In this document: in pieces, positions 45,692 through 54,880 of the stretch
Position numbering within the stretch: the stretch's first letter is position 1
Layout of the letters: the number at the start of each line of letters is the position of its first letter
Assembly: GCF_001866075.3 (NCBI RefSeq)
Contig: NZ_CP063356.1
Location: forward strand, 3,214,164-3,278,163
Origin: Anaerobacillus isosaccharinicus
Lineage (GTDB): Bacteria > Bacillota > Bacilli > Bacillales > Anaerobacillaceae
Direction: 5' to 3'
Length of the DNA: 64,000 bases
Notes under the pieces: model-generated
Seen by the model: only the letters and a program-made list of their open reading frames with translations
Database searches by the model: none
What the model was told of the DNA's origin: nothing
Position numbers and translations under genes: made by a program

Positions 45692-45811
45692 ATGGGTGTT
45701 ATTGTTTGTCAAACTTGTGGTACGGTAATCGAGCATTTTGAGGCTGAAAAGGTTTCTACATTATATGGAACATGCTGTGAAGGCTGTAAGGATAAGCAAT
45801 CTAAGAAATAA
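45692..45811 (+). CDS. SR1P (GapA-binding peptide of SR1 RNA)
   Basis: A 39-residue peptide, MGVIVCQTCGTVIEHFEAEK then VSTLYGTCCEGCKDKQSKK. It matches B. subtilis SR1P, encoded in the dual-function regulatory RNA SR1, in the Cys pairs, the EKV-TLYGTCC block and the location between slp and speA. In B. subtilis SR1 inhibits ahrC mRNA translation by base pairing and SR1P binds GapA. GGGGTG lies seven bases before the ATG. The IS6-like element is inserted 24 bp upstream, removing the native promoter. Confidence 0.9.
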   Translation: MGVIVCQTCGTVIEHFEAEKVSTLYGTCCEGCKDKQSKK

Positions 45812-45829
45812 TAAATATAAAATTATAAT

Positions 45830-45866
45830 CAAAAAGGTAGACAAAATAAATTGTCTACCTTTTTGA
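45830..45866. terminator. SR1 terminator
   Basis: AAAAAGGTAGACAA pairs perfectly with TTGTCTACCTTTTT; T-runs on both strands also serve the convergent speA gene. It defines the 3' end of the SR1 RNA. Confidence 0.9.
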
Positions 45867-45928
45867 TTCGTCCCTATAAATATGTTTAGAAGAGAGTTGA
45901 CTGCCTTAAGTTTATTAGTATGTCACAT

Positions 45929-47410
45929 TTAACTAAATGCTTTGTGTTCTTTAATAACGCGAATGTTTTTAAATGTTTCATCTTCTGGACCTTGGACTGG
46001 TAATCCTGCTTCAATATTTTCCTCGATATAGTCAATGTTTTCCTCAGTAATAATTTCTCCAGGGATAAAAATTGGAATACCAGGTGGATAGACCATTACG
46101 AATTCAGCAATAATTCGTCCAGCTGATTCTCTAAAAGGGATAACTTCTGTTTCAGAGTAAAAAGCATCACGCGGAGATAGGGCTAGTGTTGGAATATCAG
46201 GAACATGAACTGCTACTGCCTTTCTTTCCTGTAGCTGTCCTTTTGCCATATGCTTACTAGCTAATTCTTTTAGTGCTTCAATAAGTATACCTGTAGTTGT
46301 GCTATTGTCACCGATTGAAACAATACAAAGAATGTTATAAAGATCTGAAAGTTCCACTTCGATATTGTAATGTTCTCTCAACCAAACCTCAACTTCATAT
46401 CCGGTGATCCCTAAATCTTTGACTGAAATGATCATTTTTGTTGGATCAAAATCGTACGTTGCTTTTGTTCCTAAGATTTCAGGACCAACACAATAATATC
46501 CTTCAATATTATTAATGCTTTTTCTAGTTTCATTGGCTAATTTAATCGTCCGATCAATAAGTTCATGTCCTTTTGTTGCTAATTGCTTTCTAGCGACGTC
46601 AAGAGACGCTAAAAGTAGATAAGATGTAGAGGTTGTAGTCAACATACTAATGATAGACTGGATGCGCTGTGGTGATACGAGATTTCCTTTCACATTTAAT
46701 ACCGAACTTTGTGTCATAGAACCACCAAGTTTATGCACACTAGTTGCTGCTAAGTCGGCTCCAGCTTGCATTGCAGACATTGGCAGTTCATCATGGAAAT
46801 GAATATGAACACCGTGAGCTTCATCAACAAGAACTGGAATTCCATAACTGTGGACGATTTCTACGATTTTTTCCAAGTTAGCTGAAATTCCAAAGTACGT
46901 AGGATTAATTACTAAAACCCCTTTTGCATCGGGATGAGCTTTTAACGCTTTTTCAACTGCTCCAGTTGTAATGCCGTGAGAAATACCTAAAGTAGGGTCA
47001 ATTACAGGGTGAATGAATATAGGTGTAGCACCAGAAAAAATGATTGCTGACATAATTGATTTGTGCACGTTTCTAGGCACGATAATCTTGTCGCCGGGGC
47101 CACAAACACTCATAATCATGGTCATAATAGCACCACTAGTGCCTTGGACAGAAAAGAATGTATGATCAGCACCGAAAGCTTCCGCTGCTAAATGTTGCGC
47201 TTCTTTAATAATTCCATGTGGATGATGAAGGTCATCTAAAGGTCCAATGTTAATTAAGTCTATTGATAACGCGTTATCTCCTATAAAATTACGAAACTCA
47301 GGATCCATACCGGTTCCTTTTTTATGACCAGGAATATGAAACTGAACTGGATTTTTTTTTGCATGCTCAACTAATCCAGTAAATAACGGAGTTTTTTGTT
47401 GGGACATCAT
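45929..47410 (-). CDS. speA: Arginine decarboxylase
   Basis: A 493-residue aspartate-aminotransferase-fold decarboxylase of the Orn/Lys/Arg group. The PLP lysine is K227 in SVHKLGGS, and VDEAHG (195-200) holds the cofactor-binding aspartate. Sequence and position match SpeA of B. subtilis, which makes agmatine for spermidine. Lysine or ornithine as substrate cannot be excluded from sequence alone. GAGGTG is seven bases before the first of two ATGs. Confidence 0.92.
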   Translation of the reverse strand: MMSQQKTPLFTGLVEHAKKNPVQFHIPGHKKGTGMDPEFRNFIGDNALSIDLINIGPLDDLHHPHGIIKEAQHLAAEAFGADHTFFSVQGTSGAIMTMIMSVCGPGDKIIVPRNVHKSIMSAIIFSGATPIFIHPVIDPTLGISHGITTGAVEKALKAHPDAKGVLVINPTYFGISANLEKIVEIVHSYGIPVLVDEAHGVHIHFHDELPMSAMQAGADLAATSVHKLGGSMTQSSVLNVKGNLVSPQRIQSIISMLTTTSTSYLLLASLDVARKQLATKGHELIDRTIKLANETRKSINNIEGYYCVGPEILGTKATYDFDPTKMIISVKDLGITGYEVEVWLREHYNIEVELSDLYNILCIVSIGDNSTTTGILIEALKELASKHMAKGQLQERKAVAVHVPDIPTLALSPRDAFYSETEVIPFRESAGRIIAEFVMVYPPGIPIFIPGEIITEENIDYIEENIEAGLPVQGPEDETFKNIRVIKEHKAFS

Positions 47411-47727
47411 ATTATTTCACCTCATAATAAAAATTAAAATATATTTTTAACGCACGTTTAATATCTAGCGGCTATAATATACTTTGTAAGTAAACGACAA
47501 AAATTTTAAAGAATTCTTCAAAACAAAATGAGTATACCAAATTAGCATAAAAATTCAAAGTGAAAAATGAAGAAAAATCCTTTTAAAAGGAGTTTTCTTC
47601 TATTGTCTAGAAAATATTAGTGAAATGTTTGTATAGTTATGCGTTTTACTTATTAGTTTAGGAAGAGAGCTTTAGTTTAGGGTAAAATAGAGGTAAGAAA
47701 CAATATAATTGCAAGGAGACTATAAAT
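47411..47727. other. Intergenic speA-yktA, 317 bp
   Basis: Divergent promoter region, very AT-rich. No open frame with a ribosome binding site and no clear consensus promoter pair were found. Confidence 0.4.
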
Positions 47728-48003
47728 ATGAATATTAACATTCCTATATCACTTGATTGGACAAAAGAAGAAGTAATTGATGTGGTTCAGTTTTTTCATG
47801 GGGTCGAAAAAGCTTATGAAACTGGGATTGAAAGAGCGGAGATGCTAATGTTATATCGACGATTTAAAGTAATTATCCCGAGTAAGAGTGAAGAAAAGCA
47901 GCTTTTTAAGCAGTTTGATAATGATTCAAACTATAGTTGCTATAACGTCGTAAAGGAAGCCCTAAATAAAGATGCGGTAAAAAGCAAGATTAAGCTTGGC
48001 TAG
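47728..48003 (+). CDS. yktA: UPF0223 family protein YktA
   Basis: A 91-residue protein of unknown function matching YktA (SLDWTKEEVIDVVQFFHGVE, KVIIPSKSEEKQLFKQF). It is predicted to be helical. AAGGAG precedes the ATG. The last codons lie inside the stem of the terminator, so the C-terminal residues KSKIKLG are encoded by the hairpin. It is convergent with yktB. Confidence 0.92.
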   Translation: MNINIPISLDWTKEEVIDVVQFFHGVEKAYETGIERAEMLMLYRRFKVIIPSKSEEKQLFKQFDNDSNYSCYNVVKEALNKDAVKSKIKLG

Positions 48004-48029
48004 GAACCAAGCTTAATCTTGCTTTTTTA
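47979..48029. terminator. Bidirectional terminator overlapping the yktA stop codon
   Basis: AAAGCAAGATTAAGCTTGG pairs with CCAAGCTTAATCTTGCTTT, with T-runs on both sides. The loop contains the stop codon. Confidence 0.92.
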
Positions 48030-48031
48030 CC

Positions 48032-48652
48032 TTAAAATGACTTCTTATACAAGGGGATTAATCTTTCCATCGTATTTTTTGCTAGATCCATAAATTGGTT
48101 TCCATTTGTTAATATAGGGTTTGTTGCATCAATGTGGCGACCAATAAGAAACTCAGCTTTTTTTACGTCACGAAAACGAATAAGCATGTTTTCTAATTGA
48201 GACTTGTCTAGCTCGTTAACATGAAAAGCGTCCTTCTTCATATGATCTAAAGAAATAACAAAATCTTTTGGAATTGTTTCATAAACTTCATCTAAATGGT
48301 TTAAAAAGTTTTCTGCAATTTGTTTTTTATTTGGCACCTCATAAATGAGTGCAAACCAGATGAAAACATGATCATCAAATAGCCCTACCTGAAAATGGGG
48401 ATGTTTTTTATAGCCGCGCTTATCATGACAAACTGCTAACCAAGTATCTTTAGGCGGATTAACCGTTCTGCGGGCGTGTTTTGCAATATGTAAATACATC
48501 TCATTACCACTTACTGCAGAAAGATCATCACAAAGTATTTCGCCAATTTGTTTAAACTTAGGTTGTATCCTTTCTTGAATTGCTTCCATCCGTTCCTCTA
48601 ATCCTTCATAGGAGAAGGTTTCAAAATCACTTTTCGTAAATCCAGAAAACAT
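48032..48652 (-). CDS. yktB: UPF0637 family protein YktB
   Basis: A 206-residue conserved protein of the DUF1054 family (FTKSDFETFSYEGLEERMEA ... HPHFQVGLFDDHVFIWFALIYE). Function is unknown. Its length and position after yktA, but on the opposite strand, match the B. subtilis arrangement. GAGAGGA is upstream of the start. Confidence 0.92.
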   Translation of the reverse strand: MFSGFTKSDFETFSYEGLEERMEAIQERIQPKFKQIGEILCDDLSAVSGNEMYLHIAKHARRTVNPPKDTWLAVCHDKRGYKKHPHFQVGLFDDHVFIWFALIYEVPNKKQIAENFLNHLDEVYETIPKDFVISLDHMKKDAFHVNELDKSQLENMLIRFRDVKKAEFLIGRHIDATNPILTNGNQFMDLAKNTMERLIPLYKKSF

Positions 48653-49014
48653 TTAACCAAATCCTCTCTGCTTATCATTAAAACAATTTTACCATAACGA
48701 TTTCAATTGTCATAAAGAATTGATCTTCTATGTTAAATTGGTCATAAAAGTGCTTTTGCCCAGTTTAGATAAAATGAATAGGTGGTAAATTGTAACTAAG
48801 AGGTTTTAGTTATTTATTAGATGCTGTAAGATTATCTGCAACAATTTTTTTTAAGATTATTAAAAAGTAAGAAACATTCTAATGGACACTAACATATGTT
48901 ATAATAAGTAAAAATTAAATATCTGAAAATTCCGTAAACTCTTGTCTCCTCAATTCTTGATATAAGTTAGTGATTAATGAATTAATAAACTAATAAAAAG
49001 GAGTGTAGGTTACC
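48653..49014. other. Intergenic yktB to small coiled gene, 362 bp
   Basis: No gene seen. A TATAAT with an extended TG motif lies at 48897-48905 and is the probable promoter of the following small gene; the -35 is poor. Confidence 0.45.
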
Positions 49015-49203
49015 ATGGAACAAGTTATTCAAACGTTTAAAAAAACTGATGGTGAGAAACGAATCGCTGTTCTGCGTATGGAAATTGATTATGAGTTGGC
49101 AACCCTACACGATGCGATGGTTGCTGAGGATTTTGGAAAGATTGCAAAATGTAAAAGAAATCTAGAAAAGTTTCGTAAAGAGCTAGTTCGCCTAGAAGCA
49201 TAA
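49015..49203 (+). CDS. Small helical protein (unknown)
   Basis: A 62-residue, highly charged helical protein (KTDGEKRIAVLRMEIDYELA ... KRNLEKFRKELVRLEA), probably forming a coiled coil. GGAG lies eleven bases before the ATG. It lies between yktB and yktC, where B. subtilis also has small unnamed genes, but I cannot assign a name. A nested terminator follows, so it is transcribed alone. Confidence 0.75.
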   Translation: MEQVIQTFKKTDGEKRIAVLRMEIDYELATLHDAMVAEDFGKIAKCKRNLEKFRKELVRLEA

Positions 49204-49216
49204 GAAAAAATCTATA

Positions 49217-49275
49217 AGGATGATACAAATTGGCATTCTCCAAAAAAGAATGTCAACATGTATCATCCTTTTTTG
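49217..49275 (+). terminator. Nested terminator after the small helical gene
   Basis: AAGGATGATACA pairs with TGTATCATCCTT; inside it GGCATTCT pairs with AGAATGTC, and TTTTTT follows. Confidence 0.85.
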
Positions 49276-49370
49276 ATAAAACGGTGAGCATCAGTTCGGG
49301 CTGTTTCTTTATTAATCACAATTGTTTATGACATAATAAAATTATAAGAAAATAAAAGGGGTTTTTAGGA

Positions 49371-50156
49371 ATGAGCAATAATGATTGGCATTTTATTGCA
49401 AATAAAGCAAAAAGTTTAGTTAATGAAGCAGCTCAACAAATAAAAAAATCATTGAAAAATGAGCGGATTGTCGAGTATAAATCAAACCCTAATGATCTGG
49501 TAACAGAAATGGATAAGCAGATAGAATCTTTTTTTGATGAGGAAATCAAAAAAGAGTTTCCAAGTCATTTAATTCTAGGTGAAGAAGGGGCAGGGAAAGA
49601 GATAAGTACACTTGATGGGACTGTGTGGATTATTGATCCAATTGATGGTACAACCAATTTTGTACATCAACAACGCCACTTTGCCATTTCTGTTGGTATT
49701 TATGAAGATGGTGTAGGTAAGGTTGGAATTATCTTTGATGTAATGGCAGATGAGTTGTTTATGGCAGTTGCTGGAGAAGGGGCTTTTTTAAATGGGGTGA
49801 AATTACCTAGTTTAAATGAAGCAATTGTGAAAGAGGCATTGATTGCCGTAAATTCAGGATGGATCATTAAAGATGAGCGGTTAATATCCCTGGTTAGAGA
49901 TTGTCGAGGAACTCGCGCTTATGGAGCTGCGGCAATTGAAATGGCTTCTGTTTGTGCCAATCGTACTGATGCGTATATAAGTCTAAATTTATCTCCATGG
50001 GATTTTGCTGCTGGTGCTATCCTTATAAAAGAATTAGGCGGCAAAATTACAACGGTTGAAGGAAATGAACTTAACTTACTTAAGCCTAGTTCGATTTGTG
50101 TTGCGAAACCAGGATTGTACGAGCAATTACAAAGCCATTATTTTAATCGAAAATAA
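49371..50156 (+). CDS. suhB: Inositol monophosphatase family protein
   Basis: A 261-residue metal-dependent phosphatase (YktC in B. subtilis). The metal-binding motifs are EEGAG (E-E), WIIDPIDGTTNF and the late SPWDFAAGAILIKELGG. It probably hydrolyses inositol-1-phosphate or a related sugar phosphate; whether it also contributes to rRNA processing as SuhB of E. coli is unknown. Only AAAGGGG lies near the ATG. Confidence 0.9.
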   Translation: MSNNDWHFIANKAKSLVNEAAQQIKKSLKNERIVEYKSNPNDLVTEMDKQIESFFDEEIKKEFPSHLILGEEGAGKEISTLDGTVWIIDPIDGTTNFVHQQRHFAISVGIYEDGVGKVGIIFDVMADELFMAVAGEGAFLNGVKLPSLNEAIVKEALIAVNSGWIIKDERLISLVRDCRGTRAYGAAAIEMASVCANRTDAYISLNLSPWDFAAGAILIKELGGKITTVEGNELNLLKPSSICVAKPGLYEQLQSHYFNRK

Positions 50157-50200
50157 AAAAGGGATGAACCCATATGGAACATCCCTCATCACCATTTTTT
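50156..50200 (+). terminator. Terminator after suhB
   Basis: GGGATG pairs with CATCCC around an inner CCATATGG palindrome, with a T-run some bases later. Confidence 0.55.
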
Positions 50201-50226
50201 TAAGGTTATATCTCTTGGGTAAGGTT

Positions 50227-50406
50227 TTACTTATCCGAAGCTAGTTTTTTCCTTAATGAGAAACCTACCCCACAGCAAATTGTAGCTGCTAAAATGGATA
50301 AACTAAAAACAAGTATACTCCCTAAAGATATGGAAATCCCTACCCCAACGATAGAGAAAGTTGTAACGAAAGCTAATAATAAAAAGGTTAATTGTTCTTT
50401 TTTCAC
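50227..50406 (-). CDS. ylaF: DUF5325-like small membrane protein (YlaF type)
   Basis: A 59-residue protein with GTG start (MKKEQLTFLLLAFVTTFSIV) and two membrane helices separated by a short turn, ending in RKKLASDK. AGGAGGG lies seven bases before the start. It sits between yktC and typA on the minus strand, as YlaF does in B. subtilis. Function is unknown. Confidence 0.75.
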   Translation of the reverse strand: MKKEQLTFLLLAFVTTFSIVGVGISISLGSILVFSLSILAATICCGVGFSLRKKLASDK

Positions 50407-50530
50407 TTCAATCCCTCCTAAGTTAAGTGTACAAGGATTTTTTAAAAAATAAAACTGTTTTGAGTTAGAATGAAAAGAAACGTTAAATTTTAGCTTGAAA
50501 AGTAAAAAAAGTATTCATTTTGTAGATTTG

Positions 50531-50539
50531 TGCTATAAT
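50531..50539 (+). promoter_or_regulatory. Extended -10 promoter of typA
   Basis: TGCTATAAT, a TATAAT with extended TG, about 60 bp before the typA start; the -35 is weak (TATTCA). Confidence 0.5.
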
Positions 50540-50597
50540 AGAGCAGTTGTAAACAATTTCGGAAAAATATTTGTATAATTAAGGAGAGACTTAATAG

Positions 50598-52442
50598 ATG
50601 AAACAACGAGAAAATATTCGTAACATCGCTATTATTGCCCACGTTGACCATGGTAAAACAACCCTTGTAGATAAGTTGTTACACCAATCAGGTACATTTA
50701 GAACGAATGAACATGTAGAAGAAAGAGCAATGGATTCAAATGCGATTGAAAAAGAAAGAGGCATTACAATCCTTGCTAAAAATACGGCGCTTCAATACGG
50801 TGACACAAGAATCAATATTCTAGATACTCCTGGTCACGCTGACTTCGGTGGTGAAGTTGAACGGATTATGAAAATGGTTGATGGAGTACTTCTTGTTGTT
50901 GACTCGTACGAAGGCTGTATGCCACAAACACGTTTCGTACTTAAGAAAGCTCTTGAACAAAATTTAAAGCCAATCGTAGTTGTTAATAAAATTGATAAAC
51001 CATCAGCAAGACCGTCAGAAGTTGTTGACGAAGTTGTTGATTTATTAATTGATTTAGGGGCAGACGAAGAGCAGCTAGAATTCCCTGTTATTTATGCTTC
51101 AGCAATTAATGGAACGGCGAGTTTAGATGCTGATCCTGCAAATCAACAAGAAAATATGACTGACTTATTCACAGCCATTATCGACTATATTCCTGCACCA
51201 ATTGATAATAGTGATGAAGGCTTACAATTCCAAGTAACAATGTTAGATTACAATGATTACTTAGGAAGAGTTGGAATCGGACGTGTATTTAGAGGTAGTA
51301 TTGAAGTAGGACAACCTGTAGCATTAATGAAGTTAGACGGTTCTGTCAAACAATTTAGAGTTACAAAGCTATTTGGTTTCTTAGGCTTAAAACGTGTAGA
51401 AATTCAAAGAGCAATCTCTGGTGACATTATCGCAATTTCTGGTATGGAAGAAATCAACGTTGGTGAAACGGTGTGCCCTTTAGATAACCAAGAGCCACTT
51501 CCAATTTTACGGATTGATGAGCCGACATTACAAATGACTTTCTCAGTAAATAACAGCCCATTTGCTGGTCGTGAAGGTAAATTTGTTACTAGTAGAAAAA
51601 TTGAAGAACGTCTTCGAGCGCAACTTGAAACAGACGTAAGTTTACGAGTGGATAATACAGATTCACCAGATGCATGGGTTGTCTCTGGCCGTGGTGAACT
51701 TCATTTATCAATCTTAATTGAAAACATGAGACGTGAAGGTTTTGAACTACAAGTTTCAAAACCAGAAGTAATCGTTAAAGAAATTGACGGAGTTCGTTCG
51801 GAACCTGTTGAACGTGTACAAATCGATGTTCCAGACGAGTATACTGGTGCGATCATGGAGTCTGTTGGAGAGCGTAAAGGTGAAATGTTAAACATGGTTA
51901 ATAATGGGAATGGTCAAGTTCGCCTTGAGTTCTTAGTTCCAGCTCGTGGTTTAATTGGCTATACAACAGAATTTATGACTCAAACAAGAGGTTACGGAAT
52001 TATTAATCACACATTTGATAGCTACCAGCCATTACTAGAAGGACGTGTTGGTGGAAGACGTCAAGGTGTTCTAGTATCGATGGAAAATGGGAAAGCAAGT
52101 CAATACGGAATTATGCAAGTTGAAGACCGCGGAATTATTTTCGTAGATCCAGGTGCTGAAGTTTATGAAGGTATGATTGTTGGTGAACATACTCGTGAAA
52201 ACGATATTACCGTTAATATTACAAAAATTAAGCAAATGACAAATATGCGTTCAGCTAATAAAGATCAAACAGTTACAATGAAAAAGCCTAAAATCATGTC
52301 ATTAGAAGAGTCATTAGAATATTTGAACGATGATGAATTATGTGAAATTACTCCTTCTTCAATTCGTTTAAGAAAGAAAATTTTAGACAAAAATGAACGT
52401 GAGAGAATTGAGAAGAAAAAGAAAATAGCAACTCAAGGGTAA
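50598..52442 (+). CDS. typA: Ribosome-associated GTPase TypA/BipA
   Basis: A 614-residue EF-G-like translational GTPase. Visible motifs are G1 AHVDHGKTT, G2 around ERGITI, G3 DTPGHADF and G4 NKIDKP. Domains II, III and the C-terminal domain follow in order (IGRVFRGS; GRGELHLSILIENMRREGFE; KKPKIMSLEESLEYLNDDELCE). It binds ribosomes and assists growth under stress or low temperature. AAGGAG precedes the ATG. ylaH follows 27 bp later. Confidence 0.96.
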   Translation: MKQRENIRNIAIIAHVDHGKTTLVDKLLHQSGTFRTNEHVEERAMDSNAIEKERGITILAKNTALQYGDTRINILDTPGHADFGGEVERIMKMVDGVLLVVDSYEGCMPQTRFVLKKALEQNLKPIVVVNKIDKPSARPSEVVDEVVDLLIDLGADEEQLEFPVIYASAINGTASLDADPANQQENMTDLFTAIIDYIPAPIDNSDEGLQFQVTMLDYNDYLGRVGIGRVFRGSIEVGQPVALMKLDGSVKQFRVTKLFGFLGLKRVEIQRAISGDIIAISGMEEINVGETVCPLDNQEPLPILRIDEPTLQMTFSVNNSPFAGREGKFVTSRKIEERLRAQLETDVSLRVDNTDSPDAWVVSGRGELHLSILIENMRREGFELQVSKPEVIVKEIDGVRSEPVERVQIDVPDEYTGAIMESVGERKGEMLNMVNNGNGQVRLEFLVPARGLIGYTTEFMTQTRGYGIINHTFDSYQPLLEGRVGGRRQGVLVSMENGKASQYGIMQVEDRGIIFVDPGAEVYEGMIVGEHTRENDITVNITKIKQMTNMRSANKDQTVTMKKPKIMSLEESLEYLNDDELCEITPSSIRLRKKILDKNERERIEKKKKIATQG

Positions 52443-52469
52443 AAATTTTGCTCATTAGGAGGGCTTAGT

Positions 52470-52802
52470 ATGGGTACTTCTGAAGAAAAGATTGTCACTC
52501 CAAACTTTTCATTTTTAGCCGAAGCACTAGGAGCTGGAAATCCTGAACAATTTTTATTCGCATTTTCAATGCTCTATATTGTTGTTGTTGTTCTTACGAT
52601 CATTGTTTTTAATTTAGGGTTTGCAAGGAAGCTGCCAATTTTAAAAACGGTTGTCGTTTACATTGCTTTACTTTTTGGATCACTATTTATCGCACTTCTA
52701 GCACTTCGACTTCCTGTTGTCGAATCACTATTAATCGCAACATTTGTGTTAGGTGCTTATAAATATCGACTTCATAAAGAAAGACAACAAACTTCTGTGT
52801 AG
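52470..52802 (+). CDS. ylaH: YlaH-like membrane protein
   Basis: A 110-residue protein with three hydrophobic helices (about residues 27-48, 54-72 and 78-97) and a charged tail. It matches the YlaH family found after typA in bacilli. Function is unknown. AGGAGG precedes the ATG, and it probably shares the typA transcript. Confidence 0.9.
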   Translation: MGTSEEKIVTPNFSFLAEALGAGNPEQFLFAFSMLYIVVVVLTIIVFNLGFARKLPILKTVVVYIALLFGSLFIALLALRLPVVESLLIATFVLGAYKYRLHKERQQTSV

Positions 52803-52838
52803 CTCTAGGGTTAGCATGGCTATCTCAATAAAACAACT

Positions 52839-52878
52839 AAAAAGCTGACTATGCCGGTAATCGGTTAGTCAGCTTTTT
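52839..52878. terminator. Terminator after ylaH
   Basis: AAAAAGCTGACTA pairs with TAGTCAGCTTTTT with an inner CCG/CGG, T-runs on both strands. Confidence 0.9.
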
Positions 52879-52942
52879 GGTTAGTTTAATTTTCGAACAA
52901 TCAAAACAACTCTAAATTCTACACTTTACATAAGCTGCTCTT

Positions 52943-53143
52943 TTACCAATCATCCTCAGTTTCCACTGGTTTATTAAATCGAAACTTTCCGGTGGCTAGT
53001 CTTTCTTTTGTTCGTTCTGATATGCGGTCATGGCAAGTTTGACATGTGTAGGTATGTATTGGTCTATTTCTTAATCTTTTTGCTTTAAACGATTCATTTT
53101 CAATCGATTCAATTTTATCGCAAATTACACATTTTACTCTCAA
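52943..53143 (-). CDS. ylaI: YlaI zinc-ribbon protein (DUF2197)
   Basis: A 66-residue protein with two Cys pairs, CVICD at residues 5-8 and CQTC at 34-37, which would bind one zinc ion. It is basic between them (KAKRLRNRP) and may bind nucleic acid. It matches B. subtilis YlaI in size and position. Function is unknown. Confidence 0.88.
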   Translation of the reverse strand: MRVKCVICDKIESIENESFKAKRLRNRPIHTYTCQTCHDRISERTKERLATGKFRFNKPVETEDDW

Positions 53144-53436
53144 TTCTTCTCACCTCATTACTTTTCGTGGCACTTGTCCAAAAAGTCTATACAAGCATTA
53201 TAATTGAAATATTTATTAATGTGAAGCAGAAGTAAATTGAACGTTCTTTACTATTTAACGTTTTATGAAGAATGACATTGTTAATGCTTTATAGTTTTAA
53301 CATTAGGTAAAAAAAGGTATAGTATAATTGTAACATATATTTCTTTTAGCCAAATATTAAATGTATGTTCAGAGTAAGGGGACATAACACTATATATTAG
53401 GGCTTTATTTCTTTAAATAAAAAGGAGGTTTTTACT
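53144..53436. other. Intergenic, ylaI to the FMN-binding gene
   Basis: AT-rich, 293 bp. A TATAAT at 53319-53324 could serve the downstream gene. No other gene seen. Confidence 0.4.
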
Positions 53437-53892
53437 TTGGCAAATCAAGTAGAAGTGTTATTAACAGATGAATTATTTGAATTCCTTCAAAAAGAACGGT
53501 TTGTGACAATTGCAACCGTGGACCATGAAACTAGTGGCCCAAATGTAAGTGCAATTTCATGGGTCTTCGCTCCAACCAAAGAGACAGTTCGTTTTGCAGT
53601 AGATAATCGTTCACGCATCATTGAAAACATTAAAGGTAACTCTCAAGTTGTTTTAAATGTTATTGGAAACGAATCTACATATTCTATAAGCGGAACAGCT
53701 AGTGTAAAGGTTGAAAAATTAGAAGAGGTACCTTTAAAGTTAGCCCTTGTAGAAATCCAAATCAAAGAAGTTCGTGATGTTATGTTCTATGGTTCAAAAA
53801 TTTCTGTAGAACCACAATATGAAAAAACGTATGATAAAGAAGCTGCTGAAAAATTAGATAACCAAGTAATGACTGCAATGAAAAAAGCTTAG
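53437..53892 (+). CDS. Pyridoxamine 5'-phosphate oxidase family protein
   Basis: A 151-residue split-barrel flavin-binding protein with a TTG start. The barrel is seen in FVTIATVDHETSGPNVSAISW and VRFAVDNRSRIIENIKGNSQVVLNV. It would bind FMN or F420-like cofactors and act on an unknown substrate; the family name does not imply vitamin B6 metabolism. AAAGGAGG lies before the TTG. It is not in the expected B. subtilis order here, so it may be an insertion in this lineage. Confidence 0.8.
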   Translation: MANQVEVLLTDELFEFLQKERFVTIATVDHETSGPNVSAISWVFAPTKETVRFAVDNRSRIIENIKGNSQVVLNVIGNESTYSISGTASVKVEKLEEVPLKLALVEIQIKEVRDVMFYGSKISVEPQYEKTYDKEAAEKLDNQVMTAMKKA

Positions 53893-53912
53893 TCTTCTGA
53901 CTAAGCTCTTTT
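53884..53912. terminator. Bidirectional terminator with the stop codon in its stem
   Basis: AGCTTAGTC and GACTAAGCT form a 9-bp stem around TTCT. The TAG stop codon at 53890 lies in the stem, and T-runs on both strands serve the convergent ylaJ. Confidence 0.8.
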
Positions 53913-53924
53913 CATTAATATGTT

Positions 53925-54644
53925 TTAATCATTACTATTCTTGTTTCTTTGTTGTTTTGTTCTATCCATATTTCTTTGTGTTTGATTTTCTTGGTTCGCA
54001 TTTATTCCTTGAGGTTGTTGCCCACCTAATTTTTCATCATCCATATTTCTTTTTCCTTGTTCTTCTTGAATATTTTCAAGCTCGCTATCTTGTCCCTCAC
54101 TTAGCCGACCTTCATTAGCGTCTGTAGGTTCCGGTTCGGATTTTCGATGTTCCGCACCTGGAACTACAGGAATAATTCGCCCGACAATTCCCGCTAGTTC
54201 GTTCATTATACCAGCAACTGGATGACCTGCTTCGATCTCTTTTCTCATTTCCTTTATTCTATTATTTATATCAGGATCAGCACTGATAAATGCATATGCT
54301 CCATGAGGGTCATTGCTTAATGCTTCTGCTGCCTCATATTTAACAATTCCTACATCAGAACGATCTAACTCGGCATTTACATCAATTCCTACGACCACTA
54401 AATCACCTAGTACAATAGCTGTAGCACTGTTAACATTTGGAACTCTTTCTGTAAGGTGAACTAAATGTTCAGCAATTTCTTGAGCGGTTTTCGTTTCTTT
54501 CTCTCGCGGATCCTTTCCTTGCTCTGCAATTCCTAAAGGTTGTTGGTTACCTTCTTCGTGGTCCTGTGCCGTATTTGGCTGACAAGCGAAAAGCATAGCT
54601 AAAACAGCTATATATAAACATATCTTAATGGTTTTCATATTCAT
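53925..54644 (-). CDS. ylaJ: YhcN/YlaJ family sporulation lipoprotein
   Basis: A 239-residue lipoprotein with lipobox LFAC near residue 21. The conserved domain (about 55-165) includes AQEIAEHLVHLTERVPNVNSA and DPHGAYAFISADPDINNRIKEM, as in YhcN/YlaJ proteins of the germination and sporulation group. The C-terminal 70 residues are a Gln/Asn/Glu-rich tail. It is exposed on the outer face of the membrane. Function in relatives is in spores or outgrowth. Confidence 0.9.
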   Translation of the reverse strand: MNMKTIKICLYIAVLAMLFACQPNTAQDHEEGNQQPLGIAEQGKDPREKETKTAQEIAEHLVHLTERVPNVNSATAIVLGDLVVVGIDVNAELDRSDVGIVKYEAAEALSNDPHGAYAFISADPDINNRIKEMRKEIEAGHPVAGIMNELAGIVGRIIPVVPGAEHRKSEPEPTDANEGRLSEGQDSELENIQEEQGKRNMDDEKLGGQQPQGINANQENQTQRNMDRTKQQRNKNSND

Positions 54645-54880
54645 TCATCCCTTTCCAAAGTAAATATTTATAAATATTGTTCGTTTCTTCGTCTATCTTT
54701 ATTCGGTTGTACATACATTTATAGTAAAATAACTTCCTCACCTAACTATATGGTTTAGAAAAATGGGCATTATTTAATATTTTTTCTATTATTTAGGCCA
54801 CGCTATCTCATTTTAATTTTTGATGCATAACTTAATAGAAAGACACCATTCCCTACTACATTAGTCAAGGAGGCGTGACG

